A DNA stretch of 64,000 nucleotides from Welwitschia mirabilis (GCA_051453625.1 JBOZIK010000001.1:248604688-248668687), one strand, 5' to 3'; shown: positions 35,601-48,494, counted from the stretch's first letter. The notes: generated by a model not told the origin, from the sequence alone. Translations and numbers: made by a program.

Positions 35601-37825
35601 CCTTACTTCAATTCTAATCTAATGATTAAAGATAAAGACATAAACTACAATATTATCCTTCTCTTAGGCCCTTGATAATTAGTTAAGGTTGTCATTGGTT
35701 TAATTCAACTAGTCTATCCATCCCCATCTAATGTCATAGGGCTATAAAAAAGATGAATATACATAATATTAGAAATCTAAGACTTACAACATTTCATTAT
35801 AATAGCAAATATCCTTAATTATGCTTTAATTATATTTAATAATAATCACCTCATTAAAAATGATTTTGGAAAAGTACGCTAGTGTAATACCAATAGCATG
35901 TTTAATATTCCTTTTAATGGTAATGCAACTTTGTTTTGAAATAGTTAATAGAATTATGTAGTTTATTAGGAAATGCACCTCCTTATCTTTTATCCTCGTG
36001 GCATAAAATAGCTATGTTATTATAATAGCCCTTTTAATTTCCTTTTTAGGCATGAATAATATTTATTTTCTTCCACCTTTTTCTTTATAGAATTGTCCTT
36101 TCCATCGATTAGGGTTTAAAAGGGTGTTTTCTTAGAAATAATATTTAACATCATATTTATCTAGGAAATACATTTACACAATTACAAGATACTTGCCAAT
36201 TTTAAAAACATGAAGTTTATTAATAAATGATAAATCATTAATCTTAAAAGTTAAATTAATGAAATGATTACATTGTGTTAGGATTTTTTTTGTTCTACAA
36301 ATTTTACACTAAAATTTGGTTCTTTGATGAATCTTTTCTCTACAATTATTAGCAATTAAAGGGAAAATAAAATTATTAATAGCATTATTATATATAAACA
36401 ATAAAACTAATTTATTTTCTAATGATCCCCAAAGCTTGATAGTTAAAAATTCATTTTTTATAAAGCCTATTTAAATGGTGGTACATAATATCTTTCTTGA
36501 TTCTTTCAATTCTTATGAAGGTTCATGTTGAAGTTGATTTGTCACCTCTTTCTGTTAGAAAGAATTATCCATGATACTTCTTATTATAATGCTAGCATAC
36601 TAGTGCTTCACAATTATATGTCATAAACTAGGATTGAATAATAGGCTAGGATTGAATGTTCTAATAAATCATTCACCTTAGTTATTGGGTGATAGTGGTT
36701 TCCATTTAAGCATTTATAGGGGCTCATTATTTCAACTCCATTTAGTACTTAGATTTTTTATATACTCTTATGGAAACTTAGAATTAAGTAGGCATATGAA
36801 ATTTCATAATCTTAGTGGAAGAGTACTAATGAAATCATTAGTAAGTTCTTTAGGATTGTATTATTATTAGAATCTTACTAAATTCGTAAATTTATTTCAA
36901 TATTTATTAAGAGTATTTCTTCTAAGTTACATGAATTTGAACTATATTCTTTCATCTTTAACAAAGTAATTAGGAAAAAAATTATGTTAATATTTCTTTT
37001 AGGAAATATACTCAATTAGTCTAATAATTCTTATTACACTAATATAACTTCACCTTGTTACTACATCACTTACTAAGAACATTATCATGTATTGGCTATG
37101 TCATGCATTATCAATATTGTTTAGTCTAAAGTAGCTTTAGATGAATTATAGCCATTCTCAAAAATTTTCATAGGATTTTAAGATGTTTATGAACAAATAA
37201 ATTTGGACCGTATTTATATTTTTCTACATATCTCTTTGCTCCATAATATTATTTCTAGTTTATTGATTTAAATTATGTATTCTACATTCTCTTACTTTTC
37301 TATTAATATTCTTAAGAGTTTGTGCTTTTAAGGATTATGTGTTTTATCTCTTTAGGATGTAGATTCTCTTATTTTGAGTTTGAAAAAAATGCTTTACTTC
37401 AAATTAAAGGCCTCTTAGGGGTTGTTCTTATTATTAGCCTGAGAGTAATTACATAGTAGGTTGAGTTTATCATTTTTTCACTTTCCATAAAGCCTTAACA
37501 TTTTTATAATTATTTTGGAACTACTAGTGAAATTCATTTCTTCATTATTTAAGAGAATAAATATGATTATTCATATGGGCTTTCATTATCCACTAATGTA
37601 TCTATAATTATGGGGTAATATTCTTTGTTATTATTTTTACCTACCTTTTATAGCTTAAAATTTGGCTATTTTGATAGTTAGAAGCTAAACCTATTGAAAC
37701 TACCTACATAAGTACCTAACTAATAAGATCATATTTGAATTAACAAGAAAAAGATTACAATCTAACAATTAATGATTTTATTATATAACGTAATCATCTT
37801 TTAGCTTAATAGACTTTTGTAATGT
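32700..37825. other. unassigned decayed repeat DNA
   Basis: No family was recognised. The + strand has short readable pieces, such as MEEDDLDSYDPNKSFEDTSL at 33713 and EVKFTLQYALEDLKQLSEQ near 34110 (assuming two stops were Gln). The minus strand of 34090-34860 is unusually stop-poor and is listed separately. From 36600 to 37650 two + strand frames have long semi-open runs without recognisable motifs. By position, this could be the internal region of the element whose U3 is array 1. Confidence 0.4.
34090..34860 (-). pseudogene. unrecognised decayed coding frame, minus strand
   Basis: One minus-strand frame stays readable for about 250 codons with roughly nine stops, fewer than the 20 or so expected at this base composition. 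Most of the stops are TAA/TAG, as if from Gln codons. Pieces are NYVPFVFTPIEVYNEV, YEVCQWYKNNKRSRHYLVMK, EHLIIIVFNASNK, IPPHYLHSKVGGGK, SKLKITIKKLDWNETINQLL and ARLAILDPLKHIKE. I do not recognise the family. It could be a gag-like or host-derived remnant, or chance. Confidence 0.3.
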
Positions 37826-37829
37826 TTAT

Positions 37830-39110
37830 CAAAGCTTCTTACTTATAGCATGATGCTATAATTCTCTAGACTAATGATGTTAGTAGTGAAACGTCTAATA
37901 GCCTTCTCTGAAATCCATTAGGGATTTGTCTTAGTAGTGTGACATTTTTAGTTTTAGCATGATGGTATTAGTAATGTAACATCTTAGACATTTTTGTTAG
38001 GCTTAACAATGCTTCATGTTAGTAGTGAAATGTCCTATAGAATTTTAAACTAATGATTTTAGAAGTGTAGCATCTTATAAAGTTTTATGGGGTTCATTGA
38101 TGCTTCCTGTTAGTAGTGTAACATCCTATACAATTATAAGAGANNNNNNNNNNNNNNNNNNNNNNNNNNNNNNNNNNNNNNNNNNNNNNNNNNNNNNNNN
38201 NNNNNNNNNNNNNNNNNNNNNNNNNNNNNNNNNNNNNNNNNNNNNNNNNNNNNNNNNNNNNNNNNNNNNNNNNNNNNNNNNNNNNNNNNNNNNNNNNNNN
38301 NNNNNNNNNNNNNNNNNNNNNNNNNNNNNNNNNNNNNNNNNNNNNNNNNNNNNNNNNNNNNNNNNNNNNNNNNNNNNNNNNNNNNNNNNNNNNNNNNNNN
38401 NNNNNNNNNNNNNNNNNNNNNNNNNNNNNNNNNNNNNNNNNNNNNNNNNNNNNNNNNNNNNNNNNNNNNNNNNNNNNNNNNNNNNNNNNNNNNNNNNNNN
38501 NNNNNNNNNNNNNNNNNNNNNNNNNNNNNNNNNNNNNNNNNNNNNNNNNNNNNNNNNNNNNNNNNNNNNNNNNNNNNNNNNNNNNNNNNNNNNNNNNNNN
38601 NNNNNNNNNNNNNNNNNNNNNNNNNNNNNNNNNNNNNNNNNNNNNNNNNNNNNNNNNNNNNNNNNNNNNNNNNNNNGTAAGTAGTGTGATATTTTATAAA
38701 CTTCTATGGCCTACATTCATGCTTTCTATTAATAGTGTGACACCCTATACAATTTAGACGTAATGATGTTTTCAATGTAGTACCTCATAGATTTTTGTGT
38801 ATTAAATTAATACTTCATGTTAGGAATGTGATACCCTATACAATTCTAAACTAATGATGTTAGTAGCGTGATTTCCTATATACTTCTATGGGGTTCATTA
38901 ATGCTTCATATTAGTATTCTAATGCCTTATACAATTTCAAAATGATGATATTAGTAGTATCGAATCTTGTAGATTCCTATGGGATTGATTAATGCTCTAG
39001 GTGCATAGTGTGATATTTCATATAGTTTTAGAGTAGCTATGCTAATAGTATGGCATCATATACACTTTTATGAGGTCCATTTATTTTTCATGCTAGTAGT
39101 GTATAGTTCT
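37830..39110. repeat. degenerate tandem array 2 (about 92-bp dimeric unit)
   Basis: The unit consists of two related halves: GTTAGTAGTGTAACATCCTA followed by TACAATTCTAAACTAATGAT, and GTTAGTAGTGTGACATCTTA followed by TAAACTTCTATGGGGTTCAT and TAATGCTTCAT. About eight to ten units are visible around a 533-N gap. Surviving ACGT cores occur at 37891 and 38758. After 39110 the DNA becomes unrepeated, and a TATA box follows at 39289. Confidence 0.88.
38144..38676. other. assembly gap, 533 N
   Basis: The gap lies inside tandem array 2, with array units on both sides, so the missing sequence is probably more array. Any reading frame drawn across it is meaningless. Confidence 0.97.
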
Positions 39111-39288
39111 TTATACTACTACTTTAGCTTATTACATCACTCTAACATCAATAATGTTAGTTTTGCATCACTTTAACTTATTACATCATCTTATTAATAT
39201 CACTTTCACATAACTTTTACTTACCACATTAGTATAACTAATGTAATATTCCAATCATTTATTGCTTTATAATTCACATTTTTTCCCT

Positions 39289-39296
39289 TATAAATA
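39289..39296 (+). promoter_or_regulatory. TATA box downstream of array 2
   Basis: TATAAATA followed at about 30 bp by a pyrimidine-rich stretch (TTGCTCCTCGTTTTTACCC), which looks like a plant transcription start region. It is the clearest core promoter in the window. With array 2 upstream it resembles an LTR U3/R boundary. Confidence 0.5.
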
Positions 39297-39329
39297 AGAT
39301 CGAAGCACCATTTGCTCCTCGTTTTTACC

Positions 39330-42320
39330 CTTCTCATCCTTCCAGAGGTAATTTTTCTCTTTCACATCTATCTTTTATCTTATTATCTAATTTTTTGTCA
39401 TACAAATATTACTTTTTCATAGTTCATTTTTTATGCTTTATAGGATTTTTAAATAGCTCTTGTCATATCCCATACTTTGTAAACCTTAACTACTTGGATG
39501 TTAAGAATATTAATCTTTTAATTAGATAATGAATTACTCTTCTTGAAAGGATTTATCAAAATAAGATGGTATTTTAAATTAACCTTAGTTTTTAATTTAG
39601 TAATTCACCATGAAAGTTATAATAGTTATGATAGAAAATTTTTATGATAAAATCTATTTGAACATTTAAAAGTAGATAAACCCATTACATATGGAATTAA
39701 AATCACATGATAAAACTAATAAATTAAAAATTTTAATAGAAAAGAATAATATATTTTACATCTTATTTACTCATTTAAATTCTTACTAATTCTGATAAGT
39801 GTACTATATTATGAATATACATTTTCTTTTTTCTGTTATGTGATTCATAGATTCTATGTATTGTGAAATAAATGAGAACTTAAATAAGTACATGCAATCT
39901 TACCTAAAACCAATAATGATAAATGAGTAGATTTACTCTACCATGACTTTTATCTTGTTATGATGTCCAAGGGCATTTGATTCATAGTATATTTATTGTT
40001 TTGTTTATTATAATTAAAGGTTTTATCTCATAAATAACATATGACAATTTTGAGATTTGTGTATTTATACTTTTGATGCTAGTCTTGGATGAATTAAATT
40101 TACTTTTGACCCTATGAAGGAATGACCATGTAATTAATCTTAATAATTCATGCAAGAATATTACTTAGCCTAGTTAGGTGCATGAGTCATAAATATGATC
40201 TCTTTGTTTACTCTAATGTTGCTTACACTTATTAATAATAAATCATGTAATATTCTAATCTTGATTTATGTATCTTTTATTTATCTATTTATAGATTTCC
40301 TTTCCTCGTTTGCAAGAAGGGAGATACTTTCCATTTTCCATGCAAGTGAATTTATTTTTGACCCTCTCTTTTTCTTTTCATTTTTTTCTTATGTAATGTG
40401 GACATTGAAAACTTGAAGCTAAGCATTTTTAAGCTTAGATCTTCATGAATATTTAACCATCAAGGACTTTTACTATTTGCAAGTAACCTCTTTACTAATC
40501 TTGTCTATATGATTTTGTTAAAAGTTCCCAGGAGAGTAATGATATATTAAATTAGTCCATTTTTATAATTACTTTAAAATTATATGAATATTTTTAATTT
40601 TATTCTCTCTCATTGGCCCTCACCAAGATGGTGAGAAGATACGAGGATTCTCTTGTGCTTGGTGGTGAAGGTCACTAATGGATGACTATGACCAAATGAT
40701 AAGGGATTTTACTATAAAAAGAGTAAAAAAATGAAAATTTGGTTGCCATGTTTATTTTAATATTATATTTTTATCTATTATTTATTAGTTCCATCTTATT
40801 TAGGGCAAAGATATGATCCTCAAAAATCTCTTTTAATGTAGTACTCTTTCATAAAAATCCTAAGGATTATAGTAAATGATTCTTTTTGAATTGATTTAAT
40901 TTTTTTCTTTATAATAATTTGAATTATTAATTTAATAAAAATATTATAAATAATTAGTTATTATATCCATTATTTTACTAATCTAGAATACTGCATAACT
41001 AGTTGTAGAAACTTTACCATCGTTTAAAAATTAAATAGAGGCATAGATTAAAAACACCATAGCTTGTTAATTAGTTGCTATACGCTAGTGAAATTTTTTA
41101 TAAGTCTAGGATTATTTCATGATTATGAATATGTAAAAATAGTAATTTTTTGATAAATAATAATTTTTAAGAAATTTATTTATTAAAATATATTAGGAAG
41201 TAAATGCAAAAACTTATAAAAATCAATTTACATTTTTATAAGTAATAGTTAAGATATCTTAAAACATGAGAATCCTAGGTTGTAGGGAATTAAATAAGCT
41301 TCTAAAAATATCTTAAATCATTTAAAACCTCAAAGTATTTTGAAAGTTTTAATCATTTTAGTATAATGTAGTAGGACCATAAATTTTGAAAATTTGATAG
41401 TTTTTAATCTTAAGTCATTACCTTTGAAATAATACTTTTTAGAATTCTAAGATAGATTTAGTTAGTTTCTAAGGGACCCATTGTTAATTTAAAAAAATAT
41501 TGTAATTTATTTTTCTTCATTAATTAACTAATTGTTAAATGTTTTATTATGATATCCCCTTTTAGACCAAAAACATTAAAATTAATTTTTTAAATTATAA
41601 AAAATTATTGCATAAATTTTATAGGAAATTTAAGTATATAATATAAGTTTATATTAGTAGCCTTAAGTCAGATTACTTAGAAATAATATTTTAATCAGAC
41701 AAATACCTCTTTTATCTTTTTCCTTTATCTTACTTTGAATGTGCATTCTTTTAATAGTTTTTACCTTAGTAGTTTTAAGTAACATAAATAGTCCATAATT
41801 TTTCACTTACTTTCTTCACTTATAATATAGTCATATGAGTCTTGGATAAAGAATTATATCTTATAATCATTCTTCAACTCTAGTTTTTTATTTATCTTTC
41901 TTACACAATGGAGATTGTCATATGAGTATAGTAGAATGCTACTAGGATTGACATACCTCTAGGTATGGATTAGTTTCTTTAAGTACATTATTAAGATGGG
42001 ATTTGATACATTTTAAACTTTTTTATTATTATGGAAAGAAAGAAAAGAAAAGAAGACTTCATTTATTTATATTTTTATTACTATAATCTTAAATATAAAG
42101 ATATTTTAGTATGCTTGTTTTCTCTTTTATGCTTGTTTCTATAAAATGAATATAATGATAATTAGAATCATTATGAATAGGTAAATAATATATTAAATGT
42201 TCACATTAGTTAGAATTATATGCATGCATTTGTACAGTGTACTCGTGAAATAGGAGTAAATCAAGATAATCATAATAATAATCATCCCCATACTTGGATT
42301 TTAGCATCAGGATGGATTTC
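39330..42320. other. AT-rich region without recognised features
   Basis: Both strands are dense in stops. The 73-codon frame at 40195 is hydrophobic, lacks any motif and is probably chance. A short perfect hairpin CTCACCA-AGA-TGGTGAG lies at 40619-40635 within a locally GC-richer patch (40610-40690). Nothing else is supported. Confidence 0.5.
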
Positions 42321-42326
42321 AGTATA

Positions 42327-42341
42327 CTCTCGCTCTCTCTG

Positions 42342-42376
<35 letters not shown>

Positions 42377-42466
42377 NNNNNNNNNNNNNNNNNNNNNNNN
42401 NNNNNNNNNNNNNNNNCCTCCCCCCCTCTCCCTTCCCCCGCTTCCCCTCTCACTCTTTCTTTTTTA
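42327..42466. repeat. compound (CT)n-(TA)n microsatellite with 40-N gap and C-rich pyrimidine tract
   Basis: CT repeats (42327-42361) pass into TA repeats (42362-42376), then 40 N (42377-42416). A C-rich pyrimidine tract (42417-42466) follows, including CCCCCCTCTCCC. The structure parallels 10925-11015. The frame read across it is an artefact. Confidence 0.92.
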
Positions 42467-42499
42467 AATACCCTTTAAGAAATCCATTTTAGCATTACT

Positions 42500-44340
42500 C
42501 TCATATCCTCCCCATATATGAACTTACTCTGACTTAATATATCAATTCCTTGGCATCAATGAATCATGTTTCATCATCTATAAATACTTTAGGGAAGGGG
42601 GGCCTATTTACAAGAATGCATCCACCTCATATAAAACTTATCACCTTTATTGGAGATATATAAAGGTCAATTATAAGCCTATGAGTTGAGCCTAGTCATG
42701 TTTGTATAGTTTAGAGTCTAAAATATTACCAATTCATGTCTAAAGAGTGGATAAATATTGAGTTAAAATGCCATTAATATGAGTTGTAACCTCCTATTAT
42801 ATTAGTTAAGTATTATCTTTAAACTAATCCATGTACTTTTTATAATAAGTTTACATCTCGTAAGCTATTTATGATATATCATTTTATGCAATTAAAACTA
42901 GGAAGAAATGGAGAACATAAACTTATGATATCATTATTATTTTTAAATCAAAATAATCTAGAAATTAATTATAGGTAATATATAATATTAATATGATTTG
43001 TTTTTCTTAGAATTTAAAAATGAAAATAAAGGAAAAAAAAAATTTGATCCTAGGTTCCATAGTGTATATTATGTAATAATATTAAAGAAGAAATAAAAAG
43101 AGAAAAAAGAGAAGAAGATGTGGGGAGGGTGAGGGAAAGGGAAAAAGACATATTACTTAATTAGGGTAAGAGAAAATAGGATGTCATAAATTAATGCTAG
43201 AGATCTAGGTTAACTTAAATAATACCTATGTTAAACACTTATAAATTTATAGGAATATAAATCCAAGTATATCTTTAATAAACATTCTTCTTAAAAATAT
43301 TAAAGATAGTTATAACTAAAATAACCTTAATTAATAATATGTGTAAAGTTAATTATATGCCTAATAGTATTAAAGTAGAATAAAATCAATTATATCCTTA
43401 GTAATATTAGATTCTAAGATAGCATTAAATTCTAGATAAGCATAAATTTAATCATATCTCCCAATGGTCATTAAATTTAATTATACTTATAATTTTCCTA
43501 TCTCATAAATATATATTAAATTACATTCATGTTACTCCTAATAAGTATAGATATTATGCTAATGATAATCTTAGCATCTTAATAATCCTAAAAGTTGAAT
43601 ATGTCTGGGATAGTTCTAAATTATTTATAATGTTATCTATAACCCCAAACCCAAGATGATCATTATGCTAACCATATTTATAATAATTCTAAATCCCTAA
43701 AAAAACCAAGAAGGATGATTTATTTAAGTCATTAAAGATTTTATTACCTTATAACTATAGATAATATTCACTTAAAAGAATTATAATTATCTCAATAGTT
43801 TAGGAAAATGACTTTATATGGTTCCTTAAAGAGGGTAACTTTTGCAAGAAATATAAATACGTAAAATAATGCCTTGTAATTAGATACTCTTGGAAATAAT
43901 CAAATATCTAAGCAAGTTAATCATCTTAATTTATATGGTTACATAACATTAAAGTGAAAACCCATATTCATAACTTATAAAAATTATATATTGAAAATTT
44001 AAAAAGGGAATAAACTTGATTTTGTACTTTAAGTTCTAAATAAGGATCAATCACCTCATATTGAAAACCATATTCTTATTAAGATCTTCAAAATGTTTCT
44101 AAGTTTGACCTTTAATAATATTTATCTCGTTTTCAAATTTCATCTCATAAAAATTTCCACTTTTTTCAAATGCATCTTCATCATCAGTTAAACATTTACA
44201 CCAAATAATCAACATTAAGAGAATTCAAAAGAGATTCAGCAATCTAATGATGAAAATAAACCCTCATTGGATCTTAATCTAGAAGCATAAATAAATACAT
44301 TTATGTAGTTCCTATCAAAAATAGTAATTCAATGTCAAAA
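42500..44340. other. AT-rich region without recognised features
   Basis: No protein motif, array or LTR landmark was found on either strand. It directly precedes the chromovirus-like gag at 44370, so it may contain that element's decayed 5' LTR and leader, but no boundary could be seen. Confidence 0.45.
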
Positions 44341-44369
44341 TACAAAAATAAATAATGGTAGCAACTAAT

Positions 44370-45117
44370 CTAAAAAAGTGGATATGAGGAAATTAATTCA
44401 AAATTTTATTAAGCTAAATCAACTAAAGTTTGTAGGAGATTTAGATTCATCCAAAGTAGAAGGATGCCTAAGTAATATTGAAAAGCTTATAGGTAATTTA
44501 GGATGTGATGAATATGAAAAGGCTTCTATAGCTATTTCTATATTATAAGGAAAATCTATTCTATGGTGGAAAAAAAAATTACTAAGCTGAAAGACCTCGA
44601 AGATTTATAGAGGAAATTTTAGTACATATGTAAGAAGAGGTATATTATTAATTATATATTTACTACAAGGTTACAAAATTATACAATTTAAGATAAGCTC
44701 AAAATGTAATCATAGAATCTCATGAGTGAAACTTTATAGCATTATTAAGATATGTATCACATATGCATCCAAACAAAGAAGCTAAAATAAATCTCTTTGT
44801 TGATAGTCTTCTTCCTTTTGCTTATATTAAAGTATTTATTATTTATCTAAGTGTCTTGTAGAGGCTATAGAAAAGGTAAAAATAACAAAATAAAACTAGC
44901 AAAGATAAGAATAAATTAAGATAAGATTCCTTTACAAGAGCATATCCTTAAGGAAAATCAATTACAAATGTCTTATAAAAATAAAAATTAACATTTTAGT
45001 AAAAATAATATAAGTACTAGTAATATAATAAATAGTAATTTTAATCAACTTAAGTAGGCTTTGTTCAAAAGAAATTAGAATGTTCCTAGTTAAAATAATG
45101 TAAGTAATTCACCTTAG
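44370..45117 (+). pseudogene. gag of a second, chromovirus-like Ty3/gypsy element
   Basis: The readable frame begins near 44450 with SKVE-x-CLSNIEKLIGNLGCDE, then EKASIAISIL, a GKSILWWKKKLL stretch, and later FIALLRYVSHMHPNKEAKIN followed by LFVDSLLP (about 44730-44820). This is the gypsy gag capsid signature of Tekay/Del-type chromoviruses (IEKxFxxLxCxD...AxxWW...RYAPHxxxxExxKxxxFxxGL). It differs from the Athila-like gag. It is interrupted at 45118 by an LTR and its frame resumes at 46291. Confidence 0.65.
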
Positions 45118-45122
45118 TATTG

Positions 45123-46290
45123 TGATACCAATTTATCATGTTTTTATAATGCTTTTAATGATGTTTTATAGGGAATAAGAGTTTAATCCAGCTAATTTTG
45201 ATACCTCTATTATCAATAAGTGAATGATTTAATTTTAAACTTAAACACTATATTTTAGCTCATAATAGTATAACTTTCAACCATGTGAAGTATAGACTAC
45301 AAGTTGGGCCTAGAATCTAACAAAATTAATCTATCATCCCATGTGTCATTCCCATGACAATGATAAAGATACTATTTGAGCTTAAAATCTAATGGAGTTG
45401 TGACATGAGTGATTAGACTAAGAGAATTTTCATCCTTTCATCATTCACATAACACTACCCACAACACATTAGTTATCATTAAAATTCAAGTTCTAATAAA
45501 ATCATGATATGAAAACCTATGATTAGATGTGGTAGCATGTCATGTCCATGGCCATCCATACAACAACAATGATCATGATAGCATGATAACTTCTTCTTAA
45601 CAAATTCATTTGCAACATAGTTTTCCCCTAATGAACATTCTCTTCTTATACCATTATTCTAGAATCCTAACTACCATTGAACAATTATAAAACCCCTTGT
45701 TGGCCTTATTTTTAGTTTTTTTAGCTTGCAAAGAATGGTAACAAGTGCATTAAAAAACATTAAAGGTTTATTTCAGCTATAAGAGAGATAATTCTTGATG
45801 CTAGGCTATGTATCTATTATTGAGGAATCACTACCAATTTGAGATGCTTTGTAAGACATTTGGATAGGAAATAAACATTAACTTTTCATACTTTATCTTA
45901 TGTCTCTTATATCTTGTATTTTTTTTATTTATGATCTTAGTATATTAATTATGATTTAATATATATTATAAGGGATTCATTTAGGTAACAACAACTTAAA
46001 AGTTGACTATCATAGGTTTGTATTCATTGTTTCTTATGTACTTTGCACTTCATCCTAGATAGTTTGCATTGTTCTTTTCTTTCTTGTATAACAAATTATA
46101 AAATAATGAGAAAGAGTTCTATTATAGATTATGATGATGTATCTTTTTAATTCAAATGCTTGAATAGTATATTAGCCTATGCTCTCAAGTTTGTGACATT
46201 TATTTGTTGAATTACCCTATACTAGTATAATTGTAATCATCTTATTTTTTAGAATTGATTAATTTTAAAGTATAATTTATGCTACTAAGA
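45123..46290 (+). repeat. solo LTR of the Athila-like family with TATTG duplication
   Basis: It aligns by eye end to end with the other LTRs of the family (start TGATACCAATTTATCATG; near the end TTGTGACATTTATTTGTTG) and has no internal region attached. TATTG flanks it at 45118-45122 and 46291-46295, a 5-bp target duplication. Removing the LTR and one TATTG keeps the interrupted gag frame open across the site, which supports these borders. It is probably an LTR-LTR recombination product. Confidence 0.7.
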
Positions 46291-46701
46291 TATTGGAATC
46301 ATTTTTGAGGAGTTTTAGGACATACTATCAAGAATCAACCAAGAGTAACTAGAGTGAATTTCATGTTATCATTTCCATCCATTACTTTTGATCCTTATTT
46401 AATACCTGAGGATGCGATCTACTTGCTTTGAGGGAATTATCAAAAGATATCTACTTATTATTTTGGCAAAATATAATACTATCTCTATAGTATACCCCTA
46501 TCTAATCAAGATTGTTCACCTTTATAGGGTAACACATTGTTTTCACTTGTTGGTTTTGTTGTGTACCCTTTTTTATAAACTATCTCTTTTCTTTATATTC
46601 TCTCTTCACTCTAGGTACTCTCTTAGAGTGGTGATTATTCTTGGAATCTACAATATACTTAGAGAGTACATTATCCTACTAGATCTACCTTTGTATGTTA
46701 T
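46291..46701 (+). pseudogene. continuation of chromovirus-like gag, then unassigned sequence
   Basis: From 46291 the frame interrupted at 45118 continues (WNHF, stop, GVLGHTIKNQPRVTRVNF) to about 46365, in the region where a CCHC knuckle would be expected. Only the His and Gly spacing is left. After that no motif is seen. The 107-codon frame at 46412-46735 runs into the next LTR and is not a gene. Confidence 0.4.
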
Positions 46702-48258
46702 TGTAATACCAAATTATCATGTTTTAATGGTGTAATTGGTAATGTTTTGTAGGGAATAGAAACTCAATTTAGTCATTTTCAGACATATTGTCATGAATTA
46801 ATCTACAATATAATTATGATATTAAATGTTATATTTTCATCTAGAAGAGAAAGAATTCAACCAAAAAACAAAGTGGAGTAAAAAGTGAAGGAAAAGATAA
46901 ATAAAATGGCTATTGTTCCCTCTGTCATTCCCACAACACAGGGAATGACCACATGAACAATTTCATTTGAAGGAGGCTAGCAAAGCTGACTTAGTGAGGC
47001 TAACGTGGCTTGTTGACATGGCTATCATGGGGTCTGTCATCTGCATGACACATAAGATGATAAAGTCATTACTTGTAAATTCAAATACCAATGGGATTCT
47101 GACATGGTGGGCTGTGATTGGATGATGGAAGGATGTCATGTTCAATGTCACGCCCATGATGACTATAACACGATAGTGCCATAACTTCTTCTTAACTAAT
47201 TCAATTAAGGTCTAGTTTACACCTAATGATGCCTCTTTATCTATACCTACNNNNNNNNNNNNNNNNNNNNNNNNNNNNNNNNNNNNNNNNNNNNNNNNNN
47301 NNNNNNNNNNNNNNNNNNNNNNNNNNNNNNNNNNNNNNNNNNNNNNNNNNNNNNNNNNNNNNNNNNNNNNNNNNNNNNNNNNNNNNNNNNNNNNNNNNNN
47401 NNNNNNNNNNNNNNNNNNNNNNNNNNNNNNNNNNNNNNNNNNNNNNNNNNNNNNNNNNNNNNNNNNNNNNNNNNNNNNNNNNNNNNNNNNNNNNNNNNNN
47501 NNNNNNNNNNNNNNNNNNNNNNNNNNNNNNNNNNNNNNNNNNNNNNNNNNNNNNNNNNNNNNNNNNNNNNNNNNNNNNNNNNNNNNNNNNNNNNNNNNNN
47601 NNTTATCTATACCTACCTTCTTGATTCATAACCATGTTAGAAAGCTATTAAAAAATCGCATTTGATATAATTTGGTCATCTTTTAGCATTGGAGGATTAG
47701 TGACAAAAAGAATCCAAGGAGTCAAGGGTCTAATTCAGCACAAGATAGATCGTTCTTAGTGTTAAGGTTGTGTTTCAGAAATTAAGAAGTCACTACCTTG
47801 CTAAGGTGTTGTAAGACATTACATTGATTTAATAAAATTTCTTTCTTCTTCTTCAAATATTATGATTTCTCTTATGATTTGTGTTGAATTTTAATTAATA
47901 CTATTTCCTAGATTAATTCTAAATTAGAAACAGGTAATAAGGGCTTATTTGGGTGATAACAACTTAGAAATTTGGTTATCATAGGGTTACATTTCATCTT
48001 ACGTTCCTACTTTGAATTGCACATTAGAATAGTTACATTGTTAATTTTCATTTTTCCATATAAAAGCATAAAATTACTCAAAAATATTGAATTGGAATTC
48101 AAGTGACATTCTCTCTTCTTTATGTGCTTGATTAGATTCTTACCATGCACTTCCAGATTATGACATTCATTGATCAATTCACCCTATACTAAGTCTAATT
48201 GTAATTTCCTTGTTTCAAGCATTGATTACTTTTGAAGTGCAAATTTAGATGACCAACA
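46702..48258 (+). repeat. 5' LTR, copy C (contains a spurious gap)
   Basis: Starts TGTAATACCAAATTATCATG and ends GACCAACA. The 352-N gap at 47251-47602 is flanked on both sides by the same 14 bp (TTATCTATACCTAC, 47237-47250 and 47603-47616). LTR alignment continues without a missing piece. Dropping the N and one 14-mer gives about 1,191 bp, the length of the copy A LTR (1,192). Several self-complementary motifs lie at 46922-46948 and 47035-47050. Confidence 0.8.
47251..47602. other. assembly gap, 352 N (probably not real missing sequence)
   Basis: Identical 14-bp flanks and an uninterrupted LTR alignment suggest overlapping contig ends that were not merged. Confidence 0.85.
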
Positions 48259-48494
48259 TATGCCTTGTGTAAACTAGAAGAATTGCCACATATTAAGAGG
48301 CATTCTAATGTTGTTTTCCCTTACTTTCTAAGTAAATATTCCAAGAAGAAGCACCACTCCTATCCATTGTATCTACTCTTTCCACTTAGTGTAATCCTAG
48401 AGATAATATTATAATGGGAATGAGTTAAAAAATTGGATTATAACTATTGATAATGTAATAAAATGTCATTAAGTTCTAAAGGGAGGAAGAAAAA
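48259..48494 (+). other. 5' leader, copy C
   Basis: Directly follows the LTR and matches 11116-11358 of copy B as far as AAGAAAAAGGTAC. At GGTAC (48495) it leaves the leader and enters integrase-derived sequence. Confidence 0.7.

Noticed and set aside
36685-36870. 61-codon open frame with MKFHNLSGRVLMKSL
   Set aside because: No motif, and the longer semi-open region shows no recognisable family. It could be decayed coding DNA but cannot be supported.
38097-38684. 195-codon open frame
   Set aside because: Almost entirely N. The surrounding DNA is tandem array 2.
31640-39110. Arrays considered as CRISPR
   Set aside because: Units are contiguous and degenerate with no unique spacers, in plant nuclear DNA.
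40619-40635. Perfect 7-bp hairpin CTCACCA-AGA-TGGTGAG
   Set aside because: Single occurrence, short, no adjacent gene or T-run. Listed only as part of the region description.
46412-46735. 107-codon hydrophobic open frame
   Set aside because: Runs into the start of the copy C LTR, has no motif, and its Leu/Ile/Tyr-rich content is typical of AT-rich non-coding DNA.
47226-47624. 132-codon open frame
   Set aside because: Spans the gap inside an LTR.
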